Assembly: GCA_945643635.1 (NCBI GenBank)
Contig: CALZFC010000001.1
Coordinates: forward strand, 3,557,501-3,621,500
Direction: 5' to 3'
From: Allodiplogaster sudhausi
Lineage: Eukaryota; Nematoda; Chromadorea; Rhabditida; Diplogasteridae
DNA length: 64,000 nucleotides
Made by a program: the position numbers and the translations under genes
Notes under the pieces: model-generated
The model's input: only the letters and a program-made list of their open reading frames with translations
What the model was told of the DNA's origin: nothing
The model's database searches: none
Shown: in pieces, positions 61,975 to 64,000 of the stretch
How positions within the stretch are numbered: the stretch's first letter is position 1
How the letters are laid out: each line of letters opens with the position of its first letter

Positions 61975-62042
61975 ATGGTTCGGCTGCGCGTAAGGTCCGA
62001 ACCCGGGACCTCTTACTCCCGTCTCTCACCAACTTACCAAGA
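61975..62042 (-). other. tRNA-like sequence spanning the Srt exon 3 donor
   Basis: The minus strand reads CTTG|GTAAGTTGGTGAGAGACG, then GGTCCCGGGTTCGGACC, a perfect 5-bp T-arm-like hairpin with a 7-base loop. AAGTTGGTGAGAG resembles a D arm. The exon-intron border falls inside the element. Confidence 0.45.
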
Positions 62043-62663
62043 CACCAAGACCCGGTGATATGGCCGATTATCGGATTCAGGCAGTACGTCTGGCCGACCA
62101 AGAACATTGTCGCTTGAATTGGCGCCGCGTCGCAGAGGCCGATGATGTCGATGACGCCAAGGTAGAACATGATCTTTAAAAGGAATTAGGAAAATCCATG
62201 TTTGAACTCGCGCCATTTCGAATGAATAAATGCAAAAACACACACCTTGTAGCACGGGAGCGCGCGATGCCCCCAGAGCGCGGGCATGCTGACGGCGTAC
62301 ATGGGCAGGAAGATGACGCCGACGATGTAGCAGAAGGCGGCGTACAGTGGCTTCTACTCGCCTCGCCATCCCTCGTCGAAGGCGTCGAGGCCGCCGCCGC
62401 TTAATTAATCAATTAATTAATCAATTAATTTTATTAAGATTTTTCTTAATTTTACTGAATATCCACATTCCATATGCCGCTCTATTTTCGTTGTCATATG
62501 TATATCTCGGTTTTTTTTCTTCATAAAGAAGACGAAAAAACCTGCAATTGTAGTAGTGACTTCCTTTGACTGCCCAAAAGGCCATAAATTGCGGAAGGTT
62601 CACTGAAGTCGTAATTTCGTTGACCTTAACGCTGTGCTTGGCCTGCGCTATATGTGCTTTCAT

Positions 62664-64000
62664 TGTTAGGCAAACAAGTGCCCAAAGAACTATGTATGTA
62701 GTTTAAACATTTGCGCAAAAAATAATGTGCAACGGCTCAAGTTTTTGGCATACATATATATAGAAGTAGTATTCAGCATTCAGTATTCCGTATTCACTGC
62801 GTGTAAACGATAAGGATAATTGAAGAGTTCAGAGCAGAAGAAAATAAAACTACACATAAAAAAGCCCCTTAAGTGTCACTCTCAAGGATATTCGAATCTT
62901 TCTATGACATTTGTTTCTTATTTGTGTGAAAGAATACAGACGATGAATCAGAGCCGAGTACAAAAAGAAAAAAAAAACATGCACTTAGGTGAAAGTCGTA
63001 AGAAATGTCTAGGCCTGAATGAAATTTTCAACAAGAGTTCCGGGTTCGTGGAAATTCATTTTATTGGTGGCAGTAAATGTTCTCACGAAGCTCTGAAAAC
63101 TTAGGAATCTTGATGAAAAGCAAAACAAAATACGTGTAAGTACGACAAAGTAACATACATACATATCTATAAAACACACACAGTGTAAGTTCATTGTAAT
63201 TATTGTGGTCTACATACTTTTTCTCTGTCTCTCTACATATGTTTACTTTATTCTCCATTGCGGTATTCGTTTTACATGCAATTGACTGTAGCAATTCGCA
63301 CCCTTGAAATTGGCATGCACACAATTTTATGTACGTACATATACATGGATGGAGAAAATAATGGATGAGGCTACCTGATGAGAGCAGAAAGAAATTACGA
63401 CAATGGAGTATGGAATTGAAAATGATGTGTGAAACGTGAATGTTCCAGCATTTTTTAGTAATCAATTGTTATTACAAATAATCATGAGCTAATGATAAGA
63501 AGATGAATATTCCCTCATGTGCACTAACAATAAGAAGTATAGATAATTATTGACCAGAGAGCAAACTATCGGAGCGTTCACGATGTTACTTTGCTAGAAA
63601 TGAGAGTGATGTTCACAATTGCCAAAAATGAAGGTCAAAAATACGACGGTGAAAATGTAACTTTGCTTATTGCAGACGAAGCAGAGAGTATTCGTGTGCT
63701 CTTTATGCGAAAATGTAATGAAATCGGTAGGTTCAAGGAGCCATGCACTGAACGATTATACAGTGGTACATCAGGACCATTTTGTACGCGCGCCCTAAAA
63801 TTGGCGCTTCTGCTGGTTAGAGAGCGTGTGTAATAGAAGTGGGGCTAACAGCAACAGTAAAAAAAATTAGCCGAGCCAAATTTGGCGGGCGCGTAACTTT
63901 GTAGCAAGTGGCCAAAAATGGTTCAAACTTTCTAGGTGTATGTGTTAGACAGATGTAAATAGATCCACATATATATGTAATTTTAAACCATATGTTAATT
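62664..64000. other. Right-end stretch, no recognised gene
   Basis: AT-rich with TACATACATAT motifs. A reading frame at 63,591-63,833 (plus) has mixed composition but no recognisable domain and no supporting splice structure. Nothing else is supported. Confidence 0.5.

Larger units (their letters stand above)
58833..62663 (-). pseudogene. Srt-family serpentine chemoreceptor with one in-frame TAG
   Basis: Seven-pass nematode chemoreceptor of the Srt family. Ten exons agree in phase (376 codons including both stops): 62663-62542, 62399-62246, 62173-62038, 61430-61342, 61149-60976, 60807-60713, 60596-60551, 59493-59364, 59135-59034, 58912-58833. Features: YNCSG near the N-terminus; TM1 YIVGVIFLPMYAV; TM2 FYLGVIDIIGL with TYCLNPIIGHITG; TM3 FYTCSCCACILLVCNRLL; TM4 LIPTAYGLVFLLFVPPLLF followed by LFFDPFIG; TM5 NNISTVLLSFLLYFAFF; TM6 FIQCLPICIANFCGAAIYV; TM7 TPAVIYVTLNKTIQ. 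The sole defect is TAG (plus 62,354-62,356) between GWRGE and KPLYAAF. So this is a young pseudogene, an allele with a null mutation, or a sequence error. The alternative that TAG ends a 3' splice site is weak because the preceding bases are GC-rich. A large foldback transposon lies in intron 7. Confidence 0.85.

Noticed and set aside
62034..62369. Minus-strand 111-codon frame over Srt exons 2-3
   Set aside because: Wrong frame; the correct frame shows the Srt helices and YNCSG.
63591..63833. 80-codon plus-strand frame near the right edge
   Set aside because: No recognisable domain, splice support or codon bias.
1..64000. CRISPR arrays, rRNA genes, intact tRNA genes
   Set aside because: No regular spacer arrays, no rRNA-like sequence, and all tRNA-like sequences have degenerate stems.

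Overview
The window looks like nuclear DNA of a nematode, most likely a rhabditid (clade V). The evidence is a three-copy C6-domain secreted protein, an Srt-type serpentine chemoreceptor, a tax-2/tax-4-type cyclic-nucleotide-gated (CNG) channel and a divergent ionotropic-receptor-like channel. I cannot name the species. Exons are short, GC-rich and often C-ended at third positions. Introns and spacers are AT-rich and loaded with (CT)n/(GA)n, (TA)n and TACATATGTA-type microsatellites.

Layout. 42-12,522 (+): 23 exons (960 codons, 5' end outside the window) of a DOT1/DOT1L histone H3-K79 methyltransferase. 15,890-25,103 (+): an 18-exon gene for a 1,436-residue low-complexity Pro/Gln/Gly/Ser protein ending in an RGG box, not recognised. 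25.1-29.8 kb: microsatellite-rich spacer. 29,771-36,347 (+): a 13-exon ionotropic-receptor-like channel with a 5'-truncated RTE-type retrotransposon on the opposite strand in one intron. 36.7-43 kb (-): small secreted-protein genes: a two-exon 59-residue peptide, a Pro/Gly-rich protein of 127 residues and its decayed copies, plus a stray copy of the CNG channel's last exon. 43,617-47,364 (-): ten-exon, 457-residue triple-C6 protein. 49,176-49,271 (+): candidate 31-residue single-span micropeptide. 49,723-55,201 (-): CNG channel. 58,833-62,663 (-): ten-exon Srt chemoreceptor interrupted by one in-frame TAG.

The exon models were joined by hand and checked by reading frame: exon lengths and splice phases agree throughout dot-1, the Pro-rich gene, the C6 gene, the Srt gene and most of the CNG gene. 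The CNG channel, ionotropic-receptor-like protein and Srt receptor would all fit chemosensory neurons, but nothing here proves a functional cluster.

The most unusual theme is intron origin. Several introns in this one window begin with, or consist almost wholly of, tRNA-like sequences with Pol III A/B-box motifs. Two or three others start with the same ~19-nt motif. Many carry a short GGCGCGAATTCAAA-type element just inside the donor. Three show tandem duplications that include the authentic 5' splice site, and four use GC donors. Together this suggests active intron gain or remodelling by small mobile sequences. That is an inference for testing, not a demonstrated system.
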